Position numbers and translations under genes: made by a program. Below the pieces are notes generated by a model that saw only the letters and a program-made list of their open reading frames with translations, did not search any database and was not told where the DNA came from. A DNA stretch of 64,000 nt from Brachyspira sp949287565 (lineage in GTDB: Bacteria; Spirochaetota; Brachyspiria; Brachyspirales; Brachyspiraceae). Shown here one piece after another: positions 25,940 through 35,535 of this stretch; within the stretch, counting starts at the first letter, position 1, and each line of letters begins with the position of its first letter. Location: NCBI RefSeq assembly GCF_036997615.1, contig NZ_JAWLQA010000012.1; one strand, given 5' to 3'.

Positions 25940-26941
25940 ATGAGTAATATAGATTTTATTATAAAAAAAGAAATATCTTTAGAAGAATTAAGAGAGAAAA
26001 TAATAAAAGGCTATGATATAACAAAAGAAGAAGCCATGAAATTGGTAGAAGCACCATTAGAAGATTTATGCTCTGTGGCTAATGGAATAAGAAAATATTT
26101 CTGCTCTAATATATTCGATATGTGCTCAATAATCAATGCTAAAAGCGGAAAATGCTCAGAAAACTGTAAATTCTGCGCACAGTCATCTCATTATGATACA
26201 AAATGCGATGAGTATGATATTCTAGATAAAGAAAAAATATTAGAACAAGGAAAAAGCGATTTTAATAAAGGTGTTTTAAGATACTCTATAGTAACATCAG
26301 GAAGAGCTTTATACGGAAAAGAGATCGATGAAGTTTATGATGCAATAGAAACCATTAATAAAGAAACTGAAGGATATGTATGTGCTTCTTTAGGCTTGCT
26401 TGATGAGGAAGGATTCAGCAAAATGAAAAATGCAGGACTTAAAAGAGTTCATAATAATTTAGAAGCTTCAAGAAATTTCTTCCCTAAAGTATGCACTACT
26501 CATACTTATGATGATAAAATCAATGCTATAAAATCAGCACAAAAAGCAGGAATGGTTGTATGCAGCGGCGGTATTATGGGAATGGGCGAAACTTGGGAAG
26601 ACAGAATTGATATGGCAATAGAGCTTAGAGAACTTGGAATAATGTCAATACCTGTTAATATGCTTAATCCTATAGCAAGCACTCCTTTTGAAAATATTAA
26701 ACCTCTTACTGAAGATGATATGAGAAGAATTGTTGCAATATACAGATTCATTAATCCTAAAGCATTCATAAGACTTGCAGGCGGAAGAGGACTTATGAAA
26801 GATAAAGGAAAATCATGCTTTTTATCCGGAGCTAATGCAGCTATAACAGGCGACATGCTCACAACTGCAGGAATTTCAATAGAAACAGATAAAAAAATGG
26901 TTGAAGAATTGGGATATAAAATAGAGTTAAAAGAAGACTAA
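25940..26941 (+). CDS. bioB: Biotin synthase BioB (radical SAM)
   Basis: The 333-residue protein has the radical-SAM cluster motif CSENCKFCAQS (CxxxCxxC, about residue 72), GMGETWEDRIDMA, NMLNPIASTPFE and RLAGGRGLMKDKG with the conserved Arg that contacts the auxiliary [2Fe-2S] cluster. BioB inserts sulfur into dethiobiotin to make biotin. RBS AGGAGG precedes the start. It is the second gene of the birA-bioB-bioD-bioA operon. Confidence 0.96.
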   Translation: MSNIDFIIKKEISLEELREKIIKGYDITKEEAMKLVEAPLEDLCSVANGIRKYFCSNIFDMCSIINAKSGKCSENCKFCAQSSHYDTKCDEYDILDKEKILEQGKSDFNKGVLRYSIVTSGRALYGKEIDEVYDAIETINKETEGYVCASLGLLDEEGFSKMKNAGLKRVHNNLEASRNFFPKVCTTHTYDDKINAIKSAQKAGMVVCSGGIMGMGETWEDRIDMAIELRELGIMSIPVNMLNPIASTPFENIKPLTEDDMRRIVAIYRFINPKAFIRLAGGRGLMKDKGKSCFLSGANAAITGDMLTTAGISIETDKKMVEELGYKIELKED

Positions 26942-26975
26942 TTTATAATAAAGATTAATTTATTAGGAAATATTT

Positions 26976-27641
26976 ATGGCTAAAGCTATTTTTATAACAG
27001 CAACAGGTACTGATATAGGTAAAACTTATGTATCAGGATTAATTGCAAAACATATGAAAGATAAAGGATTGAATATCGGATACTATAAAGCAGCATTAAG
27101 CGGAAGTCTTGATATAACAGACAGTGATGCTTGGTATGTAAAACAGCAGGCCGATTTATTAGATTCTTATGATGAAATGGTGTCATACACTTATAAGCAT
27201 GCCTATTCCCCTCATTTGGCAGCACAAATCGAGGGGAATCCTCCGGATATAAAGGTTATAAAAAATGCTTATAAAAATATAGATAACAGGCATGATTATA
27301 TGATAGTAGAAGGAAGCGGCGGTATAATATGCCCTATTCGATATGACAATAATAAAAAAATATTTTTAGAAGATATCATAAAAGAATTAAATATACCTTC
27401 TCTTATAATAGCGGATGCAGGACTTGGAACAATCAATTCTACAGTTTTAACTATAGAATATATGAGAAGTAAAAATCTAAAAGTTAATGGTGTGATATTA
27501 AATAGATTTGAAATGGCAAATGAAATGCATGATGATAATAGAAAAATGATAGAGGAGATGACAGGAGTAAAAATTATAGGGATTGTTATAGACGGTATTT
27601 TAAAACTAGATGAAAAAAATATAGAAACTCTATTTGAATAG
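26976..27641 (+). CDS. bioD: Dethiobiotin synthetase BioD
   Basis: The 221-residue protein begins with the P-loop variant FITATGTDIGKTYVSG and contains YYKAALSGS, the VEGSGGIICPI active-site loop and ADAGLGTINSTVLTIE. BioD closes the ureido ring of dethiobiotin from DAPA, CO2 and ATP. It lies between bioB and bioA in the operon. Length is normal. Confidence 0.95.
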   Translation: MAKAIFITATGTDIGKTYVSGLIAKHMKDKGLNIGYYKAALSGSLDITDSDAWYVKQQADLLDSYDEMVSYTYKHAYSPHLAAQIEGNPPDIKVIKNAYKNIDNRHDYMIVEGSGGIICPIRYDNNKKIFLEDIIKELNIPSLIIADAGLGTINSTVLTIEYMRSKNLKVNGVILNRFEMANEMHDDNRKMIEEMTGVKIIGIVIDGILKLDEKNIETLFE

Positions 27642-27687
27642 AATAATATTTTTTACTTCAGTACATCCACTTAATAAAGGACTAGTT

Positions 27688-29028
27688 ATGACATTAGAAG
27701 AAAAGGATTTAAAATATATTTGGCATCCATGCTCGCAGATGAAAGATTACGAGGAACTTCCTCCAATCATTATAGACAGAGGAAAGGGAATTTATTTATA
27801 CGATAAAGACGGAAAAGAGTATATTGATATTGTAAGTTCTTGGTGGTGCAATTTACTTGGGCATTGCAATGAAAAAATAAATGATAATATAAAAGCACAG
27901 CTTGACAGATTAGAGCATGTTATATTTGCAAACTTTTCTCATGAAGGAGCTATTAAATTATGCGAAGAGCTTATAAAAATAATTCCAAAAAGATTAACTA
28001 AATTCAATTTTTCTGATAATGGTTCTTCATCTGTAGAAGCTGCATTAAAAATGGCTTTTCAATATCAGCATCAAATAGGCAATACAAAAAGAACAAGATT
28101 CATGTGTTTTACTGATGGTTATCATGGTGAAACTATAGGGGCATTATCAGTTGGAAGTTTGGACTTATATGCCAAAATATACAAGCCAATGTTAATGGAC
28201 ACTATACATATAGAAGCACCTGACTGCTACAGATGTAAATACAATCAAAACAGAGATACTTGCAAATGCGAATGTTTTGAAGATGCTGAAAAAAAGTTTG
28301 AAGAATATGGAGAAGAAACTTGTGCTGTTATAGTAGAGCCTTTGCTTCAGGCTTCTGCTGGAATGAGAATATATCCTCCCCTATACTTGAAAAAATTAAG
28401 AGAGCTTTGCGATAAATACAATGTAGTTTTTATAGTTGATGAGATAGCTACAAATTTCGGACGCACAGGAAAAATGTTTGCATGCGATCATGCCAATATA
28501 AGCCCTGATATAATGTGTATTTCAAAAGGCTTAACAGGCGGATACATGCCTATGGCAATAACTATAACAACAGACAAAATATACGATGCTTTTTATGCTG
28601 ACTATAATGAAGGAAAAGCTTTTATGCATAGTCATACTTATAGCGGAAATCCTTTAGGCTGTTCTGCTGCTTTGGCTGTACAAAAAGTTTTGAGAGAAGA
28701 TGATATTATAAACAAGGCACAAGTAAGGGCTAAATATTTAAATAATAAATTAAAAGAAAAATTACTTGATCATAAAAATATAGGAGAGATTAGAAATATA
28801 GGGCTTATCAATGCCATGGAATTAGTTACTGATAAAAATACAAAAGAAGGATTTGACTCTAAACTTAGAATGGGTTATCAAATATATAAAAAGGCACTTC
28901 AAAGAGGACTTTTATTAAGACCTTTGGGAAATGTAATTTATTTTAATCCGCCTTTAATTATAAATGAAGATGAAATAGATAAAGCTGTTGATTTATGTGT
29001 ATCTTCTATAAATGATATACTGAAATGA
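27688..29028 (+). CDS. bioA: Adenosylmethionine-8-amino-7-oxononanoate aminotransferase BioA
   Basis: The 446-residue class III aminotransferase contains WHPCSQMKDYE, SSWWCNLLGHCN, NGSSSVEAALKMAFQY, GYHGETIGALSVGS, DEIATNFGRTGKMFAC and SKGLTGGYMPMA with the PLP Lys. It makes DAPA from KAPA. The start is placed at the ATG at 27688, with AAAGG seven bases before it. A longer frame would begin with TTG inside the end of bioD. A Cys-rich insert (CYRCKYNQNRDTCKCECF, about residues 180-197) may bind a metal. bioF and the pimelate genes are not in the window. Confidence 0.93.
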   Translation: MTLEEKDLKYIWHPCSQMKDYEELPPIIIDRGKGIYLYDKDGKEYIDIVSSWWCNLLGHCNEKINDNIKAQLDRLEHVIFANFSHEGAIKLCEELIKIIPKRLTKFNFSDNGSSSVEAALKMAFQYQHQIGNTKRTRFMCFTDGYHGETIGALSVGSLDLYAKIYKPMLMDTIHIEAPDCYRCKYNQNRDTCKCECFEDAEKKFEEYGEETCAVIVEPLLQASAGMRIYPPLYLKKLRELCDKYNVVFIVDEIATNFGRTGKMFACDHANISPDIMCISKGLTGGYMPMAITITTDKIYDAFYADYNEGKAFMHSHTYSGNPLGCSAALAVQKVLREDDIINKAQVRAKYLNNKLKEKLLDHKNIGEIRNIGLINAMELVTDKNTKEGFDSKLRMGYQIYKKALQRGLLLRPLGNVIYFNPPLIINEDEIDKAVDLCVSSINDILK

Positions 29029-29128
29029 TTAATTTTATAAATAATAATAAAGTATTATTTATGAGTAAAAAAGCATATATTAAATTCATTACAGTATAAA
29101 CTTTATTTTATAAACTTAAAATTTATAG

Positions 29129-29520
29129 TATATACTAAAAAATTTTTAACTTTGTAAACCTATGTCTTTATATAGAATTGTCAACTTTTTCCCGCCGCAC
29201 GCCACAGGCGGACTTCGTCAAAGTTGCTGCCGTAGGCACGCTTCGCGAAAGTGCAAGTATAAAATTAGTACTAAATAATACTAATTTAGTTTTACATGTA
29301 AGATAATTTATTAAATTAAAGCCCAAATGTAGCCTTTTTGCTTCTCGCCTGCCGTAGGCACACTTCGTGAGGCGGGCTTCGCCTGTGGCAACAAAAGAAG
29401 TGGGGGTTTTACGAAGTACGCAGAGCGGTGGGGCTAGTCCCCACTAATAATAAAAATAAGAAAATAATTTTCGATAAAATATAGTTGTTTAGGTATATAC
29501 TAAAAATTTTTAACTTTGTC
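29129..29520 (+). repeat. 390-bp dispersed GC-islet element flanked by 27-bp direct repeats
   Basis: Near-identical direct repeats (TATATACTAAAAA...AACTTTGT, 29129-29155 and 29494-29520) bracket about 340 bases. The interior has GC-rich islets in AT-rich DNA: CCCGCCGCACGCCACAGGCG, GCCGTAGGCACGCTTCGCG and GGCGGGCTTCGCCTGTGG. It also has a block AAATTAGTACTAAATAATAC followed by TTTTACATGTAA. A second full copy lies inverted at 62.64-63.03 kb. No protein-coding frame is apparent. It fills the gap between bioA and the peptide-binding gene. Confidence 0.7.
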
Positions 29521-29586
29521 AATTTTTTATTAGTATAGTAATACACCAAAAAATAGAAATATAAAATTAATGCAAAGGAAAAACAA

Positions 29587-31185
29587 ATGTTCAAAAAAAT
29601 AATTACTGCTATTTTATTAATGCTGTTAATTGTATTCGTATCTTGTTCAAAAAAAGAAATGAGTAATAATGATATAGTTATCAATCTTGCTCCGGAACCT
29701 TTAACTATGGATCCAACTTTAAACACAGACAATCTCACTATGATATATATTCTTCATGCTTTTGAAGGGCTTACAAAAAAAGATGCAAACAATAAAATAA
29801 TAGGCGGAGCTGCTGAAAGTTGGGATATTAACAAAGCAGGCAATATCTACACTTTTCATTTGAGAACCAATGCTAAATGGAGCGACGGTAAAGAAGTTAA
29901 AGCACAGGACTTTGTTTATACTTGGAGGAGAGCGGTTGATCCTAAAACTGCCAATAAGTACAGCTATTATTTTGAAGTGATAAAAAATGCCAAAGAAGTT
30001 ATAAGCGGCGAAAAAACTATAGAAGAGCTTGGAGTAAGAGCAATAGACGATTATACATTTAAAGTGGAATTAAACAGCCCTACTGCATACTTTTTAGAGC
30101 TTTCTGCTTATCCTCCCTTTTATCCCGTTCGCGAAGATATAATAAATGAATACGGAGATGATTGGACTTTAAAGCCTGCAACATATATTGGAAATGGTGC
30201 TTTTAAAATGACTGAAAGGAATTTCGATAAAAGCATAATACTAGAAAGAAATACCAACTATTGGAACAATGAAAATATAAAGCCAAACAAATTAACTTTT
30301 CTTTTGATGGAAGAGCCTAATACTTCGCTTGCAGGTGTGCTTAATAATTCAATTCATTTTGCAAAGCCTTTTCCTAGAAATGATATTGAAAGCCTAAAGC
30401 AAAAAGGAATAGTTCACATTGTGCCTGTTGCTGCATCATATTATTACAGATTCAATCTAAACAAAGAAGTTTTAAAAAATGAAAAGGTAAGAAAAGCTAT
30501 ATCTTTAGCCATTGACAGAGATTATATAGTAAAATCAATCACAAGATGCGGAGAGCGTCCGGCAGGAAGTTTAGTTCCTTATGGCATTAACGACATAGAA
30601 GGAGATTTCAGAACTAAAGCAGGAGAGTATATAATATCTTCCAACTATCAGAAAAACATAGAAGAAGCTAAAAAATTATTATCTCAAGCAGGATACAAAA
30701 ACGGAAGAAATTTTCCTGTAATTGATTTGCTTATAGCGACAAGAGAGTTTGACATAAACATTGCCGATGCTGTTCAGAGCATGCTTAAAGAGAATTTAAA
30801 CATAGATGTAAGAATAGTTAAGCATGAATGGGCCTCTTATCTACAAAACATGTATGACAGAAATTTCGATTTAGCTGTTTATTTGTGGTATGCCGATTAT
30901 AATGATCCTATAAACTTTTTAAACATTTTTAAAAGTGATGCTCCAAACAATTACGGCTCATATTCAAACAAGGCATTTGATGATTATATTGACATAGCAT
31001 CCACAAACAAAAACAATCAGATAAGAATGCATGCTTTGCATTTAGCAGAGAATATTTTTATGAATGACAATGCAATAGTGCCAATATATTTTTATTCTGA
31101 GGCACTTTTAGTATCTCCTAAATTAAAAAATGTAGAATATGATTCTCAGGGTTTATATAGATTTTTTAATGCATATTTAGAGTAG
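29587..31185 (+). CDS. OppA-type peptide ABC transporter substrate-binding lipoprotein
   Basis: The 532-residue protein has a lipoprotein signal with Cys at about residue 21 (IVFVSCSKKE). The SBP_bac_5 fold is shown by PEPLTMDPTLNTD, WSDGKEVKAQDFVYTWRRAVDP, YIGNGAFKMTE, VRKAISLAIDRDYIV and YDRNFDLAVYLWYADYNDP. Such proteins bind oligopeptides at the membrane for OppBCDF. No permease or ATPase genes are adjacent, so it must work with a transporter encoded elsewhere. It is monocistronic, bounded by repeat elements on both sides. Confidence 0.93.
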   Translation: MFKKIITAILLMLLIVFVSCSKKEMSNNDIVINLAPEPLTMDPTLNTDNLTMIYILHAFEGLTKKDANNKIIGGAAESWDINKAGNIYTFHLRTNAKWSDGKEVKAQDFVYTWRRAVDPKTANKYSYYFEVIKNAKEVISGEKTIEELGVRAIDDYTFKVELNSPTAYFLELSAYPPFYPVREDIINEYGDDWTLKPATYIGNGAFKMTERNFDKSIILERNTNYWNNENIKPNKLTFLLMEEPNTSLAGVLNNSIHFAKPFPRNDIESLKQKGIVHIVPVAASYYYRFNLNKEVLKNEKVRKAISLAIDRDYIVKSITRCGERPAGSLVPYGINDIEGDFRTKAGEYIISSNYQKNIEEAKKLLSQAGYKNGRNFPVIDLLIATREFDINIADAVQSMLKENLNIDVRIVKHEWASYLQNMYDRNFDLAVYLWYADYNDPINFLNIFKSDAPNNYGSYSNKAFDDYIDIASTNKNNQIRMHALHLAENIFMNDNAIVPIYFYSEALLVSPKLKNVEYDSQGLYRFFNAYLE

Positions 31186-31202
31186 TTTTATTTATTTCCA
31201 AA

Positions 31203-31398
31203 CGCACGGTAATAGAATTTTTAAATATAATTAAAGTTATATTGATAAATAAACTTCATAGTTAAAATTCAGTTTATCGTGCGCTAAATACATTTTAACT
31301 TTAATTTAAACTTGGGCGGGTGCTAAAATTTCTAAATAAGCTATAAAGATAATGAAAGTTAAAATTTTAAATTAGATAAAAAGAAATAAAGGGCGGGG
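31203..31398 (+). repeat. Copy A of the 195-bp GC-box element
   Basis: CGCACG (31203-31208), CGTGCG (31278-31283, 75 bases on), CTTGGGCGGGTGC (31311-31323, 33 bases on) and GGGCGGGG (31391-31398, 80 bases on) occur in an AT-rich gap between two convergent genes. The order and spacing match copies at 61.2 kb (same direction) and at 49.9 and 32.5 kb (reverse). Confidence 0.7.
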
Positions 31399-31595
31399 TT
31401 TTAAATATAGTGAAAAAATTATATTATTTTATTTTTATATAATTTTTTTATTCACACTCTACATTTGCAAAACATATATTACTTTTTAAAAAATTTATAT
31501 TAAAGTATTTTTATAGTTATATATATTTTATAATTAATAAGATAATTAAATATAAAAAAATTTTTAATTGTATTATTATAAGCTATATTTAGAAC

Positions 31596-31621
31596 AGCTG
31601 ATAACATATCAGTTATCAGCT
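31596..31621. terminator. Perfect palindrome between convergent genes
   Basis: A ten-base perfect stem AGCTGATAAC/GTTATCAGCT with a six-base loop lies just past the stop of the minus-strand outer-membrane-like gene. Neither side has a strong T tract, so a terminator role is likely but not certain. Confidence 0.6.
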
Positions 31622-31633
31622 TGTTTAAAACTT

Positions 31634-32272
31634 TTATCTATTCTCAAAGAAAAATCCAAAACTAAACATCAAACCTAAAGAATGATATTGCTTTACACTA
31701 TGAGAAGCAAATAAATTATTAACATCATTAGCATTAAAAATCATGTTCTCATAAGATAAATGAACTCCTGCAATCAAATCTGTTTTTTCTGTTTCAAAGA
31801 ATTTTCTTTCAAATGATAGTCTTACATAAGGAGATATAGGAACTGATTTGTAATTTACTCCTAGCAAAGGATTAAACTGTACTCCAGCAGATAGTCCAAG
31901 AAGAAGATTTTGATTATTTTTAGTTAAATCAAATTTTAAAGCTACTCCTGTATATATTCCAATGGAAGTTACTCTGTTAATTAAGGATGTATTATTATCT
32001 ATTATGGATACCATATGTTCATTAATTCCGAAATCAAATAAAAGATCTATACCGCTTAATAAATTAATATTGTTTAATTTAAATCCGTATCCTATCTGAA
32101 AATTTATATCCAATCTTGGATCTAATAATACGCTGTTATAATATTCAGTTTCTGCTATATTTATATCAGCCCCAAGTCTAGGACTAATTCCAAATTTAAA
32201 ATTACCAAAAAGATTAAAAGAAAATAAGATTAATAATAATGGTATAAAAAACATTTTTCTTGGTAAAGTCAT
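31634..32272 (-). CDS. Predicted outer-membrane beta-barrel protein
   Basis: The 212-residue protein has an N-terminal signal peptide (about 1-23, ending FNLFG). Alternating amphipathic strands follow, such as FKFGISPRLGADINIAE, IGIYTGVALKFDLT, NLLLGLSAGVQFNPLLGV and SPYVRLSFERKF, and it ends with SLGLMFSFGFFFENR. The pattern is that of small OmpA-like or OMP_b-brl eight- to ten-stranded barrels of spirochaetes. No peptidoglycan-binding domain is present. The specific role is unknown. Confidence 0.7.
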   Translation of the reverse strand: MTLPRKMFFIPLLLILFSFNLFGNFKFGISPRLGADINIAETEYYNSVLLDPRLDINFQIGYGFKLNNINLLSGIDLLFDFGINEHMVSIIDNNTSLINRVTSIGIYTGVALKFDLTKNNQNLLLGLSAGVQFNPLLGVNYKSVPISPYVRLSFERKFFETEKTDLIAGVHLSYENMIFNANDVNNLFASHSVKQYHSLGLMFSFGFFFENR

Positions 32273-32525
32273 ATAGAAAATCTCCTTAAATTATATAGTA
32301 TAGAATATTTTATAAACATTTATATTTATATCAGTGTAAAATTATTTTATAATAGCAAATATAATGTAAAACTATTTGTATTATATGTATGCTAAGTAAA
32401 ATATGAATACTTAATATCATTAATATCACAAATAAAACATGTTCTAAACTATTTCTAACTAAGCTATAAAAATAATGAATGCTATAATCATAAATTAAAT
32501 AATTTTTTGAATTTTACTTACATCT

Positions 32526-32721
32526 GCCCACCCTTTAGACTTTTTGCCGTATAAGTAATTTTTGTATTATTTTTCTTTTTTACTTTTAACTGTTATTCTA
32601 ACCCCCACCCTAAATGTTTAAGTAAATTTTTTGTGCTTATCAACGCACGATTAACTTTATTATAAATTGAGATCAATTTCATAATTCAATTTTATTATGT
32701 TTATAATCTTCTCTGCGTGCG
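32526..32721 (-). repeat. Copy D of the 195-bp GC-box element (reverse)
   Basis: GCCCACCC (32526-32533), CCCCCACCC (32602-32610), CGCACG (32644-32649) and CGTGCG (32716-32721) occur in this order. Read on the minus strand this is the same series as copy A. The CGCACG to CGTGCG distance is 72 bases. The rest of the gap 32273-32741 is AT-rich with no gene that I can support. Confidence 0.65.
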
Positions 32722-32741
32722 AGTATAAAAGCAGCTGATAT

Positions 32742-34259
32742 TTAATAAGCTATATTTTTTAATTTACTCATCAATTCACAATTTCTTTTATAGCATTCTT
32801 TAAATATTTGATAATATTCGAAGTAGATTTTAACATTCTCATTAATTGGAGTTATAGGTTTATCATTATAAGTTATAATATTTTTTACAGCCTCTTCATA
32901 AGATGAATACTCTTTATTAGCAACAGCCGAAGTTATAGCCGCTCCTAATGCAGCCTGCTCCTTAGTTTTTGAAACATAAATCTCCATATTTAAAATATCA
33001 GCCTGAATCTGAAGCCATACATCACTATAAGAACCTCCCCCAGAAGCTATTAATCTATTACATTTAATATTTAAATCATCAGTTAAAATCATAAAGCAGT
33101 CTTTTAAAGAATATACAACTCCCTCCATAACAGCCCTTAAAATATGATATCTATCATGATTTAAAGTTAATCCCAAAAACATAGCGGAAGCATCACTGTT
33201 CATATGAGGAGTTCTCTCACCAGCTAAATAAGGGAGAAATATTATCCCATCACTTCCTTCTTTTATATCTTTTACTTTTGAATCTATATCTTTAAAAGTT
33301 TCATCCGCATTGCAAAAATTATTCCTAGCCCATTTTAAGGCTAAACCGGAAGATAAAGCAGCACCCAAATAATACCAAGTATTAGGAAATAAAAAATTGA
33401 AAGTATGAGAAGCCATATTCTTTTTATCATAAATAGGCTTATCTATAGGCATTAAAATCTGTCCTCCTGTCCCTATAGTAATGGATGCAGTATTTGTATT
33501 TATTATACCATTACCTATAGCCTGCATAACTTGATCTCCTCCGCCATAGGAAACTTGAATACCTGTTTCTAATCCTGTTTCTTTACTTGCTTTCTCTGTA
33601 ATAGCACCTGATATCTCATAAGGATAAAAAATATCAGGAAAAATGTTTTTATCTAAATTAAGTTCTTTTATTATATAATCAGACCAAGAAGAATTATCAC
33701 TATCAAAAACTCCAGTAGCAGCGGCATCAGTTATATCGGAGGCAATTGTATCAGTTAATTTATATCTTATATAGTCTTTAGGAAGAATTACTTTATAAAT
33801 CTTTTCATAAATATGCGGCTCATTGTTTTTTATCCAAAGCAAAGAAGGAAGTAAAAATCCTGCAGCTATAGGACTATGATTGATTTGCATTATTTTTTCT
33901 AAACCTATTTTTTTATTTATATAATCAAGCTCTTTGACACTTCTTGAATCGCACCATAATATAGCTTTCCTTAAAACATTTCCATTTTTATCTAAAGCTA
34001 CAATCCCATGCATTTGTGCTGAAAAACTTATTCCTGAAATTTTATAATTTGAATCTATTTTTATTAACTGATTTAAAGAATCTTTTATAGTAAATACAGT
34101 GCTTTCCCACCATACATTAACATCCTGCTCTGCAAAATTATAATAAGGTTTATCAAAATCATAATTTTTTTGAGATAATGCTGTCATTTTTCCATCTGCT
34201 GACATTATTAAAGTTTTTACAGACGAAGTTCCTAAATCTATACCAATATAATAATTCAT
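32742..34259 (-). CDS. xylB: Xylulokinase
   Basis: The 505-residue FGGY-family sugar kinase has the XylB pattern: YYIGIDLGTSSVKTLIM, the substrate loop SFSAQMHGIVALD with LWCDSR, catalytic Asp in SYGGGDQVMQAIGNG, the ATP site TIGTGGQILMP, GERTPHMNSDASAMFLGL and ASGGGSYSDVWLQIQADIL. It phosphorylates D-xylulose for the pentose phosphate pathway. No xylose isomerase or transporter gene is adjacent. Length is normal. Confidence 0.93.
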   Translation of the reverse strand: MNYYIGIDLGTSSVKTLIMSADGKMTALSQKNYDFDKPYYNFAEQDVNVWWESTVFTIKDSLNQLIKIDSNYKISGISFSAQMHGIVALDKNGNVLRKAILWCDSRSVKELDYINKKIGLEKIMQINHSPIAAGFLLPSLLWIKNNEPHIYEKIYKVILPKDYIRYKLTDTIASDITDAAATGVFDSDNSSWSDYIIKELNLDKNIFPDIFYPYEISGAITEKASKETGLETGIQVSYGGGDQVMQAIGNGIINTNTASITIGTGGQILMPIDKPIYDKKNMASHTFNFLFPNTWYYLGAALSSGLALKWARNNFCNADETFKDIDSKVKDIKEGSDGIIFLPYLAGERTPHMNSDASAMFLGLTLNHDRYHILRAVMEGVVYSLKDCFMILTDDLNIKCNRLIASGGGSYSDVWLQIQADILNMEIYVSKTKEQAALGAAITSAVANKEYSSYEEAVKNIITYNDKPITPINENVKIYFEYYQIFKECYKRNCELMSKLKNIAY

Positions 34260-34327
34260 AATTAACTCCTATTTTTTATATATATATAATACATTAAAAT
34301 TAGTTTATTAAAAGGAGTATTTTTTAA

Positions 34328-34355
34328 TTGATTTTTTTTGTAAAAGTATTATAAT
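34328..34355 (+). promoter_or_regulatory. Sigma-70-type promoter of apt
   Basis: TTGATT (34328-34333) and TATAAT (34350-34355) are separated by 16 bases, about 55 bases before the apt ATG. GAGG lies before the start. Confidence 0.7.
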
Positions 34356-34408
34356 AAAAAATTGTGTAATTGTTTACATAACTATTTTTTAATTAAACGA
34401 GGTGTTAT

Positions 34409-34921
34409 ATGGAGTTAAAAGACTATATAAGAAATATTCAAGATTATCCTAAAAAAGGCATACTTTTTAGAGATATTACCACATTACTTCAAAATAAAGA
34501 TGCATTCAAATATGCAATAGATAAAATGGCAGAACAAATAAGCAGCGAAAAAATAGATTATATAGTCGGAGCAGAAAGCAGAGGATTTTTAATAGGTTCA
34601 GCATTAGCCTATAAATTAAATTGTGGTTTTATTCCAGTAAGAAAAAAAGGAAAACTTCCTTATAAAACTATTTCAGAAGAATATGCTTTAGAGTACGGTA
34701 CAGATACTTTATATATGCATGAAGATGCCATCAAAAAAGGTGAAAGAGTTTTAATAGTAGATGATTTAATTGCTACAGGCGGAACAGCACTTGCTATGAT
34801 AAAAATGGTTGAAAGGTTAGAAGGTATAGTTGTAGGATCTTCTTTCTTGATAGAATTAAAAGAACTAAACGGAAGAAAAGAAATAGAAAAATATCCTGTT
34901 AATGTTCTCATACAATATTAA
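34409..34921 (+). CDS. apt: Adenine phosphoribosyltransferase
   Basis: The 170-residue protein has the Apt pattern: YPKKGILFRDITTLLQN, VGAESRGFLIGSALAY, FIPVRKKGKLPYKT and the PRPP-binding loop RVLIVDDLIATGGTALA. It salvages adenine to AMP in the cytoplasm. It has its own promoter and precedes groES by about 110 bases. Length is normal. Confidence 0.96.
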   Translation: MELKDYIRNIQDYPKKGILFRDITTLLQNKDAFKYAIDKMAEQISSEKIDYIVGAESRGFLIGSALAYKLNCGFIPVRKKGKLPYKTISEEYALEYGTDTLYMHEDAIKKGERVLIVDDLIATGGTALAMIKMVERLEGIVVGSSFLIELKELNGRKEIEKYPVNVLIQY

Positions 34922-34945
34922 AAGATATTACTATTTAATCAGTTA

Positions 34946-34974
34946 TTGACTTTTAACATTTTTTATTATAGAAT
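34946..34974 (+). promoter_or_regulatory. Sigma-70-type promoter of groES
   Basis: TTGACT (34946-34951) and TAGAAT (34969-34974) are separated by 17 bases. AAGGAGA precedes the groES ATG. No CIRCE inverted repeat is present, so HrcA control is not suggested by this sequence. Confidence 0.65.
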
Positions 34975-35033
34975 ATAGCAAAAATTATTAAAAAAATTAT
35001 CGAAATAAAAATACATTCAAGGAGATATAAAAT

Positions 35034-35300
35034 ATGTCATCTATTAAACCATTAGCAGATAGAGTTCTTTTAAAAGTATTAGAACAAGAAGAAAAAACTT
35101 CAAGCGGAATACTTCTTCCAGATACAGCTAAAGAAAAAACTCAGAAAGCAGAAGTTGTAGAAGTAGGAGACAGCGAAGATATAAAAGTAAAAAAAGGCGA
35201 TATAGTTATATATGATAAATATGCTGGTATTCAAATAAAAGAAGGCGATACTGAATATTTAATAGTAAAAAATGAAGAGATAGTTGCTCTTATAAAATAA
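35034..35300 (+). CDS. groES: GroES co-chaperonin
   Basis: The 88-residue protein has the full Cpn10 pattern: IKPLADRVLLKVLE, the mobile loop EEKTSSGILLPDTAKEK, KAEVVEVG, VKKGDIVIYDKYAGIQI and EYLIVKNEEIVALI. It caps GroEL during protein folding. It is followed at once by a terminator and not by groEL, so the chaperonin pair is split in this genome. Confidence 0.96.
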   Translation: MSSIKPLADRVLLKVLEQEEKTSSGILLPDTAKEKTQKAEVVEVGDSEDIKVKKGDIVIYDKYAGIQIKEGDTEYLIVKNEEIVALIK

Positions 35301-35326
35301 TTAATAGCTATACAAATAAAAAATAA

Positions 35327-35367
35327 AAGAACACTAATCTTTAAAAAAAGATGGTGTTCTTTTTTAC
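35327..35367 (+). terminator. Rho-independent terminator of groES
   Basis: The stem AAGAACAC/GTGTTCTT (35328-35335 with about 35354-35361), with an inner ATCTT/AAGAT pairing, is followed by a run of T. The rest of 35301-35535 is AT-rich and contains no gene that I can support. Confidence 0.88.
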
Positions 35368-35535
35368 TAATTCTGGTTTTTGGCAGTTTATATTATTGTT
35401 AATAAAACTTTTTCGTATCATAAAGAATTAATAAGGTTAAATAATATAAAAAATTATATTATTTAATTTTATTAATTTGTTCGATAATTAATAAATAATC
35501 ATTAATTTCATTTCTTTATCAGGAGATTTTTATAA

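Noticed and set aside
34921..35034. CIRCE heat-shock operator before groES
   Set aside because: No TTAGCACTC/GAGTGCTAA inverted repeat is present.
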